Below are positions 34,993-43,428 of a DNA stretch of 64,000 nt, piece by piece. This DNA comes from Pseudomonas putida (lineage in GTDB: Bacteria > Pseudomonadota > Gammaproteobacteria > Pseudomonadales > Pseudomonadaceae): positions 310,001 through 374,000 of the forward strand of contig NZ_JAETZZ010000004.1 of the NCBI RefSeq assembly GCF_022627325.1, read 5' to 3'. Numbering within the stretch: position 1 is the stretch's first letter; every line of letters starts with the position of its first letter. A model generated the notes under the pieces. That model did no database searches. It saw only the letters and a program-made list of their open reading frames with translations, and was not told the origin of the DNA. Position numbers and translations under genes: made by a program.

Positions 34993-35961
34993 ATGTTCAC
35001 TCCGAGTTCCATTCCCTATCAGCGACAACCGGGCTTTCAGCGCACTTACCGTCAAGGTCGGTTGAGCCTGGGCCTTTTCCTCCCCCTCGAAGCCTTTAGC
35101 GGTGATATGCCGAGTATGGCTGGCCAGGTGAGCCTGGCCCAAAGAGCCGAAAAGCTAGGTTTCGCTGCCCTTTGGTTTCGCGATGTACCGTTACGTGACC
35201 CTAGTTTCGGTGATACCGGTCAGGTCTTCGATCCTTGGGTCTACCTGGGTTTCATGGCGGCACACACGCATTCGATTGCGCTGGGTACCGCCTCGGTCAT
35301 CCTGCCAATCCGCAACCCTCTTCACACCGCGAAGGCGGCCACCAGTGTAGATCAACTCAGTGGTGGCCGCCTGTTATTAGGCGTGGCTTCCGGGGACCGA
35401 CCTGTAGAGTTTCCCGCATTCGGTGTAGATCCGGAGCAGCGTGACAGAATGTTCCGCGAATACCTAGAGGTATTTCGCCAGGTTCAGCGCAGCAGTTTCG
35501 TGCCTTTGACCTGGTCCGGCGGCACGCTTGAGGGCTGCGATCTGATTCCCAAGCCGACCACAGCGGAAATTCCATTCTTCGTCACCGGTCATAGCCGCCA
35601 GACGCTGGATTGGATTGCCCGCTGCAGTCATGGCTGGATCAGTTATCCGCGTGCGCCGAAGACTCAGCAACTGATTGTCGAGAACTGGCGCACTGCAGTG
35701 CATACCGAATGTGGTGAGCTGTTCAAACCCTTCACCCAGTCGCTATACATCGACTTGACGGACAACTCGCAGATACCCCCTCGACCGATCCACCTCGGCT
35801 ATCAATTAGGGCGATATCATCTGATCTCACTGCTGCAACACTTACAGGAGATCGGCGTCAACCATGTGATCATCAACTTGAAGTACGGGCAACGCCCCGC
35901 TGGCGAGGTCCTCGAGGAGCTCGGTCAGTTCGTTCTGCCTGACTTCATCCTGTCTACGTGA
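34993..35961 (+). CDS. Luciferase-like flavin monooxygenase (LLM family)
   Basis: A 322-aa TIM-barrel flavin-dependent oxidoreductase. Signatures are LSLGLFLPLEAF, LAQRAEKLGFAALWFRDV, the middle segment LGTASVILPIRNPLHTAKAA, and SGGRLLLGVASGDRP. The cofactor is reduced FMN or F420; the substrate is unknown. It is preceded by GGAGGGCGC. It stands apart from any partner reductase, facing a CmcJ-like gene tail to tail. Confidence 0.9.
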   Translation: MFTPSSIPYQRQPGFQRTYRQGRLSLGLFLPLEAFSGDMPSMAGQVSLAQRAEKLGFAALWFRDVPLRDPSFGDTGQVFDPWVYLGFMAAHTHSIALGTASVILPIRNPLHTAKAATSVDQLSGGRLLLGVASGDRPVEFPAFGVDPEQRDRMFREYLEVFRQVQRSSFVPLTWSGGTLEGCDLIPKPTTAEIPFFVTGHSRQTLDWIARCSHGWISYPRAPKTQQLIVENWRTAVHTECGELFKPFTQSLYIDLTDNSQIPPRPIHLGYQLGRYHLISLLQHLQEIGVNHVIINLKYGQRPAGEVLEELGQFVLPDFILST

Positions 35962-36062
35962 GGCGGCACGGGGCACGAATGCTACGCCCCGAGCTTTCTA
36001 TCCGGTCACCGCGCCGGGCGCGAGACGGCGATATGGCCGCCGCCACACCCGGTGACCAATAC

Positions 36063-36884
36063 CTAGTGAAAGAAGGCCAGGGTACGAACTTCGATACTTT
36101 CGCGTGGCGGGGCTCCCGGCGGCGTATGGGGGAGCTGGAAGGCGGCATGGGGGGTGAAGCGGGCACGGCCGTCGTGACGCGAGTCATAACCCTTGATCAG
36201 CAAGACTTCGTCACGGCGCATCTCCGGAAAATAGTACCAGCGCTGGTGAGTATTGTAGGCGAGGTGATAAATTTCCCCGATGCGATCCGGATAGACCAAG
36301 TCGGTAGCCAGCAGATCATTGGGGTCGAGCGTCGAGGCGTCCAGCACCGCCAACGGCGAGCGCTTGACAGGGCCGCTTATCGGGCGCCAGACGTTGATCT
36401 GAGCGACTGACATCGCTGCCATTGCGGCGGCTTGTTCCGCGCCCAGTACTTCCCGGATACGCTCAGGCCCCGAGTGTTCGGTGTAGTCATTGTGCACACG
36501 GCTGGCTGGGCCGCGAAAATCCCGCCGTTCGGCGTCACTGCGCCTGGTGTGGTCGAAGATCACGACCCGGCTCGCGCCCGTCAATTGCTTGATCAAGGCC
36601 TTTATCTCGTCATAGTAGACCTTTACTACCGAGGTATCGTCGTAGAGATCGTCTACCACCGTCTCTCGCCGGTGGAGTTCAAACCCCTGCTTGTCCAGTG
36701 AAAGGCTGTCGGCTAACGGACGTCCGTTTTGTATCTTGACTTCGCGCTCCTCCTGCTCGGCAAAGTAGTGAGCCTCACTGTCACCGGTCAAAGCCTCGGT
36801 ATGTATATAGGGCTTTGCATTTTGCCTGACCAGGTAGGTGAGTTTCGTGAGAACGCTATCGGGCATATCAATTGTGCATTTCAA
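36063..36884 (-). CDS. CmcJ/NvfI-family putative oxygenase
   Basis: A 273-aa protein of the CmcJ/NvfI/AsqB family (hydroxylase/methyltransferase-associated, non-haem iron-like). Visible features are VVIFDHTRR, VHNDYTEHSGPERI, INVWRPISGPV and FPEMRRDEVLLIKGYDSR. The HND pair and later Arg recall 2-oxoglutarate dioxygenase ligands. I choose a TTG start at 36884: GGGAGG lies 6 nt upstream, while the ATG at 36866 has no ribosome-binding site. Fungal relatives act in secondary metabolism; no biosynthetic partners are encoded here. Confidence 0.78.
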   Translation of the reverse strand: MKCTIDMPDSVLTKLTYLVRQNAKPYIHTEALTGDSEAHYFAEQEEREVKIQNGRPLADSLSLDKQGFELHRRETVVDDLYDDTSVVKVYYDEIKALIKQLTGASRVVIFDHTRRSDAERRDFRGPASRVHNDYTEHSGPERIREVLGAEQAAAMAAMSVAQINVWRPISGPVKRSPLAVLDASTLDPNDLLATDLVYPDRIGEIYHLAYNTHQRWYYFPEMRRDEVLLIKGYDSRHDGRARFTPHAAFQLPHTPPGAPPRESIEVRTLAFFH

Positions 36885-37289
36885 GTAATACCTCCCGTTC
36901 TGCTGGCCGTACTCGGCGTGGTGGCGCTGTGGCGGCGATGTGGCTGGCATGTAGGCTCGCTCTCAATCATATGCCCTCGAACAGACGCATTAAATGCCCT
37001 CCAGGCGCAAGCCCTCCAAGAGTGACAAGTGGCTATCCACAACTTTGCTGTCAGCAGGAGAAAGCTTGGAATCTGCAAGAGGCGGATACTTGCCCAGGCC
37101 TTCCCCCGTTTCGTGAGTCGAAAGGATGGCACCACTGCTGTTCACGTACATGCCGTGTAGCATGACCTGCGTGTCTGCGGCGGAAGCTTCGTTAGCACCC
37201 ATTTTCAATGGTTTGCCCAATTGACAGCGCGTGTTCCAGTCAGGTGCGTGCTGATTAGCCCCGGCCCTGCAAATGGTGGATCTCACCAT
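36885..37289. other. Gap without supported gene
   Basis: About 400 bp upstream of the CmcJ-like gene. Frames on both strands resemble no family. It contains the promoter area of the CmcJ-like gene, with no clear hexamers. Confidence 0.35.
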
Positions 37290-37385
37290 GAACGACATAT
37301 GCCGCCATGGGGGGGGCCGTCGAGCACCAGCAGGTCGGCCTGCTTACCTGGCTCGAGCGTGCAGACTGGTATGGGTGCCAGCGGT
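37290..37385 (-). pseudogene. C-terminal scrap of an amidohydrolase-like gene
   Basis: The minus strand reads TLEPGKQADLLVLDGPPHGG followed by a stop, the typical end of an amidohydrolase/imidazolonepropionase-type enzyme. Nothing recognisable precedes it, so it is a short relic. Confidence 0.4.
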
Positions 37386-37397
37386 GCAGTAGATCAC

Positions 37398-37629
37398 TGG
37401 GGCAGGGATCAAAGCTGCAATGGCGCTCGGCGCCTGCGGTGCGCAGCTTGGCACAGCCTTTATCCTCTGCCCTGAGACATCCGCAAACGCTGCCTACCGG
37501 GAAGCAATGAAAAGCCATCGCGCCTATCACACCCAGGTTACCAGTGTGATTTCTGGGCGACCTGCCCGGGGCATGGTCAATCGGAACTTCACGGATCTAC
37601 CTTCGGATCACGCCTCTATACCGGCATAG
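37398..37629 (+). pseudogene. C-terminal fragment of a nitronate monooxygenase
   Basis: The frame reads [19 protein letters not shown], then [14 protein letters not shown] and [11 protein letters not shown]. This is the conserved phosphate-binding and C-terminal part of FMN-dependent nitronate monooxygenases. The first two thirds are missing, replaced by an opposite-strand amidohydrolase relic. Not functional. Confidence 0.7.
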
Positions 37630-37891
37630 GCATCACTTTCGAATCCTTATCGAGGCGAGATAAATGAACTGCTTAACAAGGGACTATAGCGGCATATTGC
37701 TCTGCTGACCCGCCAGAGCGAAGAAGAAGCCCAGACGAACCGGACCTGTGGCATTAGAACGGGGCTGCCTAATGGATGCCATACCAGACTGGGGGAACAG
37801 GGCACACGTGGTTTCCCGATGACACGTCATCCTCTCTCTCGAATTCTGCTGGAAGCGGGGAGCGGTGCAGTTTGGTGCGAGAGTCTAGGCA

Positions 37892-37932
37892 AAGTGAAAA
37901 AAATCTCAGGGTAAGTGAAAAGCCACGGACTT
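37892..37932. repeat. Copy B of the ~40-bp direct repeat
   Basis: Matches 16393-16431 with four substitutions and one 2-nt gap. It ends 43 bp before the operator of the RND operon, so it sits at or near the right edge of the accessory block. Confidence 0.6.
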
Positions 37933-37975
37933 TCTTTCCGACGCTGGCTTCCCGGCTCCGGTTCCCTGATTTAAT

Positions 37976-37989
37976 ATACTCGACAGTAT
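37976..37989. promoter_or_regulatory. TetR-type operator/promoter of the RND operon
   Basis: ATACT-CGAC-AGTAT is a perfect inverted repeat inside an AT-rich tract (TTTAATATACT...AGTATAAATATT) that also supplies -10-like sequences. It lies 36 bp before the pump operon start. The TetR protein at 9537 is the likely binder. Confidence 0.6.
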
Positions 37990-38024
37990 AAATATTCGAT
38001 GCGCTCGTCGCGAAAGGATTCATC

Positions 38025-39125
38025 ATGTTGCGTCATGCCTTGTGCCTCGCTCTGCCTGCCGCTGCCGCGTTGTTGCTGGCCGCCTGCGGGCAGCAAGCCG
38101 CCCCGCCCACTGCCCCTCGCCCTGCGCTGGTGGTCCAGCCGCAGCCGGCCCAAGCCTCAGCCGACAGCTACCCTGGCGAGGTGCGAGCGCGTTTCGAGCC
38201 GGAGCTGGCGTTCCGCATCGCTGGCAAGGTCAGCAAACGCCTGGTCGAGGAGGGGCAGCGGGTAAAGGCCGATCAGCCACTGGCAGAGCTCGACCCCCAG
38301 GATGTGCGCCTGCAACTTGAGGCCAACCGCGCCCAGTTGGCGGCCGCCGAGGCAAACCTGGCGCTGGTCCGCGCCGAGCGTGACCGCTACCGCACGTTGC
38401 TGGATCGGCAGATGGTCAGCCATTCCCTGTACGACAACGCCGAGAACCTCTACCGGGCCGGGCTCGCGCGCCTCAAGCAGGCCAAAGCCGAATTCGACGT
38501 GGCTGGCAACCAGGCCGGCTACGCCGTGTTGCGGGCGCCCCAGGCCGGCGTGATCGCCAAGCGTCAGGTCGAGGTCGGCCAGGTGGTGGCTGCCGGGCAG
38601 ACGGTGTTCACACTGGCGGCCGACGGTGAGCGCGAAGTCGTCATCGGCGTGCCGGAGCAGCAGTTCGCCCGCTTCGCCGTTGGCCAGCAGGTCAGTGTCG
38701 AGCTGTGGTCGCGGGGCAATGAGCGCTTTGAGGGCCGTATCCGGGAGTTGTCGCCTGCAGCCGACCCCCGTTCACGTACCTTCGCCGCACGCATCGCCTT
38801 CAACTCGGCCAAGGTGCCTGCCGACCTTGGGCAGAGCGCACGGGTATTCATTGCCCATGACGGGCTGATCCCACTGGCTGTACCTCTCTCGGCGGTCACC
38901 GCGGAAAACGGCCAGGCGTACGTCTGGCGGGTCAACCAGGACCGTCGCCTGGAGCGTGCCGCCGTGCGCCTGGGGCCTTATGGCAGTGACACTGTTCCCG
39001 TACTCGAAGGCCTGAACCCTGGCGACTGGGTGGTGGCCGCCGGCGGCCACGTGCTGCGCGAGGGGCAGGAGGTGCGGCCGGTAGACCGTACCAACCGTGT
39101 GGTGAACCTGACGGCCAAGGAGTAA
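38025..39125 (+). CDS. RND efflux periplasmic adaptor (membrane fusion protein)
   Basis: A 366-aa lipoprotein adaptor. The lipobox LLLAACG gives acyl-Cys22. A barrel-sandwich/lipoyl half (GEVRARFEPELAFRIAGKV), an alpha-helical hairpin (about 95-150), the second lipoyl half (VLRAPQAGVIAKRQVEVGQV) and a C-terminal membrane-proximal domain follow. It links the inner-membrane pump to an outer-membrane channel, which is not encoded here. It is the first gene of a two-gene operon, 6 bp from the transporter. Confidence 0.95.
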   Translation: MLRHALCLALPAAAALLLAACGQQAAPPTAPRPALVVQPQPAQASADSYPGEVRARFEPELAFRIAGKVSKRLVEEGQRVKADQPLAELDPQDVRLQLEANRAQLAAAEANLALVRAERDRYRTLLDRQMVSHSLYDNAENLYRAGLARLKQAKAEFDVAGNQAGYAVLRAPQAGVIAKRQVEVGQVVAAGQTVFTLAADGEREVVIGVPEQQFARFAVGQQVSVELWSRGNERFEGRIRELSPAADPRSRTFAARIAFNSAKVPADLGQSARVFIAHDGLIPLAVPLSAVTAENGQAYVWRVNQDRRLERAAVRLGPYGSDTVPVLEGLNPGDWVVAAGGHVLREGQEVRPVDRTNRVVNLTAKE

Positions 39126-39131
39126 GTCCCG

Positions 39132-42100
39132 ATGGGTTTCAACCTTTCCGCCTGGGCGCTGCGCAATCGCCAGATCGTACTGTTCCTGATGATCCTGCTG
39201 GCTGCCATTGGCGCCATGTCTTACACCAAGCTGGGGCAGAGCGAGGATCCGCCCTTTACTTTCAAGGCCATGGTCATCCGTACCCTGTGGCCGGGGGCAA
39301 CGGCCGAGGAAGTGTCGCGCCAGGTGACCGAGCGCATCGAGAAGAAGCTGATGGAAACCGGCGAGTACGAGAGGATCGTCTCGTTCTCGCGCCCCGGCGA
39401 ATCGCAAGTGACCTTCATGGCCCGGGACTCGCTGCATTCCAAGGACATCCCCGAACTGTGGTACCAGATCCGCAAGAAGGTCGCGGATATCCGCCACACT
39501 CTGCCCCCGGAAATCCAGGGGCCGTTCTTCAATGACGAGTTCGGTACCACCTTCGGCAATATTTATGCGCTCACCGGTAGCGGCTTCGACTACGCCGTGC
39601 TCAAGGACTATGCAGATCGCATCCAGATCCAGTTGCAACGTGTCAAGGACGTGGGCAAGGTCGAACTGATCGGCCTGCAGGACGAGAAAATCTGGATCGA
39701 GCTGTCCAACCTCAAGCTGGCCACTCTGGGCGTGCCGCTGGAGGCCGTACAGCAAGCGCTGCGCGAGCAGAACGCGGTGAGCACCGCCGGCTTTTTCGAA
39801 ACCCCCAGCGAGCGTCTGCAACTGCGCGTCAGTGGGCAGTTCGACAGTGTCGAGCAGATTCGTCAGTTCCCCATCCGGGTAGGGGATCGCACCTTCCGTA
39901 TCGGCGATGTCGCCGAGGTGTACCGGGGCTTCAATGACCCTCCCGCGCCGCGCATGCGCTTCATGGGTGAAGACGCGATCGGCCTGGCCGTGTCGATGAA
40001 GGATGGCGGCGACATCCTGGTGCTGGGCAAGGCACTGGAAGGTGAGTTCGAACGCTTGGCGCGCAACCTGCCGGCCGGCATGCAGCTGCGCAAAGTCTCC
40101 GATCAGCCGGCTGCGGTCAAGGCGGGCGTGGGCGAGTTCGTCCAGGTGCTGGTCGAGGCGCTGGTCATCGTGCTGTTGGTGAGCTTCTTCTCGCTTGGGC
40201 TGCGTACCGGCTTGGTGGTGGCCCTGGCTATACCCCTGGTGCTGGCGATGACGTTTGCCGCCATGCACTATTTCGGTATCGGCCTGCACAAGATCTCGCT
40301 GGGCGCGCTGGTGCTGGCCCTGGGCCTGCTGGTGGACGACGCGATCATTGCCGTGGAAATGATGGCGATCAAGATGGAGCAGGGCTTCGACCGGTTCAAG
40401 GCTGCCAGTTACGCCTGGACCAGCACGGCTTTTCCGATGCTGACCGGTACGCTGATTACCGCTGCCGGCTTTCTGCCGATTGCCACCGCAGCGTCCAGTA
40501 CGGGTGAGTACACCCGCTCTATCTTCCAGGTGGTGACCATTGCGCTGCTCACCTCGTGGGTGGTGGCCGTGGTGTTCGTGCCTTACCTGGGCGAACGGTT
40601 GCTGCCGGACCTGGCCAAGCTGCATGCCGCCCGTCATGACGGTAACGGGCATGCGCCGGACCCCTATGCCACGCCGTTCTACCAGCGTGTGCGACGTGTA
40701 GTGGAGTGGTGCGTGCGGCGGCGCAAGACGGTGATCCTGCTGACCATCGCAGCCTTTTTCGGCAGCATTGCGTTGTTCCGCTTCGTGCCGCAGCAGTTCT
40801 TCCCGGCGTCCGGCCGCCCAGAACTGATGGTCGACCTCAAACTGGCCGAGGGCGCGTCGCTGAGCAATACCACCGAGCGGGTCAAGCAGCTCGAGGCCCT
40901 GCTCAAACAGCAGGATGGCATCGACAACTATGTGGCCTACGTAGGCACCGGGTCGCCGCGTTTTTATCTGCCATTGGACCAGCAACTGCCCGCCGCCAGC
41001 TTCGCCCAGTTCGTCGTGCTGGCCACGTCCCTGGAGGAGCGCGAGCGCTTGCGCAGTTGGCTGATCGACACGGTGGACCAGCAATTCCCCGACCTGCGCG
41101 CCCGCGTCACCCGCCTGGAGAACGGCCCGCCCGTGGGCTACCCGGTGCAGTTCAGGGTCACGGGCGAGCATATCGAGAAGGTGCGCGCCCTGGCCCGCGA
41201 GGTGGCGGACAAAGTGCGTGAAAACCCCCATGTGGTGAACGTGCACCTGGACTGGGAAGAGCCAAGCAAGGCGGTGTTCCTGGCGATCGACCAGGACCGT
41301 GCGCGTGCACTTGGCGTAAGTACCGCGCACCTGTCGAGCTTTTTGCGCAGCTCGCTCACCGGCACCACGGTGAGCCAGTACCGGGAGGACAACGAGCTGA
41401 TCGAGATTCTCCTGCGTGGCACGCAGAAGGAGCGTGGCGAACTGGGCAACCTCGGCAGCCTGGCGTTGCCCACCGACAACGGCCAGAGCGTGGCGCTGTC
41501 GCAGGTAGCGACCCTGGATTATGGCTTCGAGGAAGGCATCATCTGGCACCGTAACCGCTTGCCGACGGTGACGGTACGCGGCGACATCTATGACAAGGAG
41601 CAGCCGGCGACCCTGGTCAAGCAGATTGCTCCGACCTTGCAGGCAATCAAGGACAAGCTGCCGGATGGCTACCTGCTGGAAGTGGGCGGCACCGTCGAGG
41701 ACTCCGAGCGCGGGCAGAAGTCGGTGAACGCTGGCATGCCGCTGTTCATCGTCGTGGTGCTCAGCTTGTTGATGATCCAGCTGCGCAGCTTCTCGCGCAC
41801 GGTGATGGTGTTCCTCACGGCACCACTGGGGCTGATCGGCGTGACCTTGTTCCTGCTGGTGTTCCGCCAGCCGTTCGGCTTCGTCGCCATGCTTGGCACC
41901 ATTGCCCTGGCGGGCATGATCATGCGCAACTCGGTGATCCTGGTGGACCAGATCGAACAGGACATCGCTTCGGGACTGGACCGTTGGCAGGCCATCATCG
42001 AGGCCACGGTGCGGCGCTTCCGGCCGATCGTGCTGACGGCGCTGGCGGCAGTGCTGGCGATGATCCCGCTGTCGCGCAGCGTGTTCTACGGGCCGATGGC

Positions 42101-42197
42101 GGTGGCGATCATGGGCGGGTTGATCGTTGCCACGGTGCTGACCCTGTTGTTCCTGCCGGCACTGTATGCGGCGTGGTTCAGGGTGAAGAAGGGCTGA
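39132..42197 (+). CDS. RND efflux transporter (HAE-1/hydrophobic drug type)
   Basis: A 1021-aa inner-membrane proton-driven pump with 12 transmembrane helices and two large periplasmic loops. The proton-relay aspartates are visible in LGLLVDDAIIAVEMM (TM4), and NSVILVDQIEQDI marks the second half. The length fits the family. The substrate is unknown. It works with the adaptor upstream and presumably a shared outer-membrane channel of the TolC/OprM type encoded elsewhere. Confidence 0.96.
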   Translation: MGFNLSAWALRNRQIVLFLMILLAAIGAMSYTKLGQSEDPPFTFKAMVIRTLWPGATAEEVSRQVTERIEKKLMETGEYERIVSFSRPGESQVTFMARDSLHSKDIPELWYQIRKKVADIRHTLPPEIQGPFFNDEFGTTFGNIYALTGSGFDYAVLKDYADRIQIQLQRVKDVGKVELIGLQDEKIWIELSNLKLATLGVPLEAVQQALREQNAVSTAGFFETPSERLQLRVSGQFDSVEQIRQFPIRVGDRTFRIGDVAEVYRGFNDPPAPRMRFMGEDAIGLAVSMKDGGDILVLGKALEGEFERLARNLPAGMQLRKVSDQPAAVKAGVGEFVQVLVEALVIVLLVSFFSLGLRTGLVVALAIPLVLAMTFAAMHYFGIGLHKISLGALVLALGLLVDDAIIAVEMMAIKMEQGFDRFKAASYAWTSTAFPMLTGTLITAAGFLPIATAASSTGEYTRSIFQVVTIALLTSWVVAVVFVPYLGERLLPDLAKLHAARHDGNGHAPDPYATPFYQRVRRVVEWCVRRRKTVILLTIAAFFGSIALFRFVPQQFFPASGRPELMVDLKLAEGASLSNTTERVKQLEALLKQQDGIDNYVAYVGTGSPRFYLPLDQQLPAASFAQFVVLATSLEERERLRSWLIDTVDQQFPDLRARVTRLENGPPVGYPVQFRVTGEHIEKVRALAREVADKVRENPHVVNVHLDWEEPSKAVFLAIDQDRARALGVSTAHLSSFLRSSLTGTTVSQYREDNELIEILLRGTQKERGELGNLGSLALPTDNGQSVALSQVATLDYGFEEGIIWHRNRLPTVTVRGDIYDKEQPATLVKQIAPTLQAIKDKLPDGYLLEVGGTVEDSERGQKSVNAGMPLFIVVVLSLLMIQLRSFSRTVMVFLTAPLGLIGVTLFLLVFRQPFGFVAMLGTIALAGMIMRNSVILVDQIEQDIASGLDRWQAIIEATVRRFRPIVLTALAAVLAMIPLSRSVFYGPMAVAIMGGLIVATVLTLLFLPALYAAWFRVKKG

Positions 42198-42206
42198 AGG
42201 CTGCGG

Positions 42207-42225
42207 GGGAGGGCATAGCCCTCCC
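42207..42225. terminator. Bidirectional terminator after the RND operon
   Basis: GGGAGGGC-ATA-GCCCTCCC, a perfect 8-bp stem, lies between convergent genes (pump and DUF4197). It is followed by TT on the plus strand. Confidence 0.65.
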
Positions 42226-42233
42226 TTCGCAGG

Positions 42234-42923
42234 TCACAGGGCGCCAAATACCTTCTTGGCCAGGCTGGTAGCTGCCTGTGCGGGGTTCTGGCGAATGCTC
42301 TGTTCTTGTTTGGCGATCATTTCGAACAGGCCGTCGAGGGCTTTTTCGGTCACATAGCTCTCGACATTGGCACTCTTGGCATCGCCCAGGCCCAGGGCTG
42401 ACGCCTGGCCGGCAAAGGCGTTGTACTGTTGAACCACGCCCACCTTGTCGGTCGCGGCCTTGACGATGGGCAGGAACTTGGCGCGGATCTTCTCGCGGCT
42501 GCTCTTGTTCAGGTATTGGGTGGCTGAATCATCGCCCCCGCTGAGGATGCCCTTGGCATCGGTCACGCTCATGTTCTTCACCGCATCGACCAGGATCGCC
42601 TGGGCTTGCGGCACCGCCGCTTCCGCGGCCTTGTTCATGCTGTCTTCCAGGGCCGTGACCTGGTCACCTTTGCCGAACATCTTCATGGCCTTGGCGGCCT
42701 TGCCGAGGTTGCCTGGCAGTTCGATGCGCACATCCGGGTTGTTGCTGAAACCACCTGGGGTGCTCAATTGCTTGACGGCGACCTGTGCACCTTGGGTGAG
42801 CGCATCTTTCAGGCCGCCGGTGGCGTCCTTCTGGGTCAGGTCGCCCAGTGACAGGGCCAGGGCGCTGGCGGACAGCAGCAGGCCGGCGCACAGGACGGTG
42901 AAGCGCAGGGAGGAGCGAATCAT
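42234..42923 (-). CDS. DUF4197 periplasmic protein
   Basis: A 229-aa protein with a cleavable signal peptide (hydrophobic core about 8-22, cleavage after ALA). The DUF4197 domain covers the rest: SLGDLTQKDATGGLKDALTQ, VRIELPGNLGKAAKAMKMFG, and a helical C-terminus. The family is widespread and of unknown function. The next gene upstream on this strand, a YbaY-type lipoprotein gene, ends 33 bp away, so the two may be co-transcribed. Confidence 0.9.
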   Translation of the reverse strand: MIRSSLRFTVLCAGLLLSASALALSLGDLTQKDATGGLKDALTQGAQVAVKQLSTPGGFSNNPDVRIELPGNLGKAAKAMKMFGKGDQVTALEDSMNKAAEAAVPQAQAILVDAVKNMSVTDAKGILSGGDDSATQYLNKSSREKIRAKFLPIVKAATDKVGVVQQYNAFAGQASALGLGDAKSANVESYVTEKALDGLFEMIAKQEQSIRQNPAQAATSLAKKVFGAL

Positions 42924-42956
42924 GAAAGGGTCCCTTTCAACAGAAGTAGGCGGATA

Positions 42957-43355
42957 TCAGCGTACGGGATCGACTTTGATCCGTACCGGCTGGGCGTCGC
43001 TGCCATCGAGCTCGACGCCGTGGTGTTCGGTGTTGATGAACAGCAGCTTGCCGCCCAGTTCGATGCGCGCGCTGACCGCGTAGCGGTGGCCGGGCTTGAC
43101 TTGGGCGGGGTCGTAGGTGAGGTGGAACGGCAGCGGTACGTTGCCTTTGACCGGGCCGGCCTGGCGCGCCAGGGTGACGGCGGGGGCGTCCATCAGCGAT
43201 ACATCCTGCAGTTCCACGCTCAAGGTGGCGGCGGGCGGCAGGGCGATGCGCTGAAGGTAGAAGACTTCGCCATCCAGGCTGGCCTGGGGCGGCGGGGTGT
43301 GGGTGGAACAGGCTGCGAGCAGGGATGCGCACCACAGCATTACGAGCTTTTTCAT
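42957..43355 (-). CDS. YbaY-family lipoprotein
   Basis: A 132-aa lipoprotein. The signal peptide has lipobox LLAACS (acyl-Cys16). The mature domain is the YbaY/type III secretion-associated beta-sandwich (LSVELQDVSLMDAPA, VPLPFHLTYDPAQVKPGHRY, ARIELGGKLLFINTEHH). The residue after Cys is Ser, so outer-membrane sorting is expected. It is paralogous to the leaderless gene at 43429. A 16-bp hairpin ends immediately upstream of its GGAG ribosome-binding site. Confidence 0.9.
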   Translation of the reverse strand: MKKLVMLWCASLLAACSTHTPPPQASLDGEVFYLQRIALPPAATLSVELQDVSLMDAPAVTLARQAGPVKGNVPLPFHLTYDPAQVKPGHRYAVSARIELGGKLLFINTEHHGVELDGSDAQPVRIKVDPVR

Positions 43356-43366
43356 GGAATCTCCGT

Positions 43367-43403
43367 AGTCCTTGGGGTTGGCTTGTGGCCAACCCCAAGG
43401 ACT
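43367..43403. terminator. Perfect 16-bp hairpin before the YbaY lipoprotein gene
   Basis: AGTCCTTGGGGTTGGC and GCCAACCCCAAGGACT pair perfectly around TTGTG. It lies between two leftward ybaY-type genes. On the minus strand its 3' arm abuts ACGGAG, the ribosome-binding site of the downstream gene. It could be an intergenic terminator or a translation-control element. Confidence 0.6.
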
Positions 43404-43428
43404 TTAACGGATTTTCCCGGGCAGGTGG

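Noticed and set aside
34798..35142. A 114-codon minus-strand frame
   Set aside because: Antisense to the decayed kef gene and to the start of the luciferase-like gene.
36990..37298. A 102-codon minus-strand frame
   Set aside because: No recognisable domain, and it overlaps the amidohydrolase relic in another frame; likely chance.
38772..41549. A 925-codon minus-strand frame opposite the RND pump
   Set aside because: Antisense to conserved pump genes, low-complexity His/Gln/Arg composition, no family.
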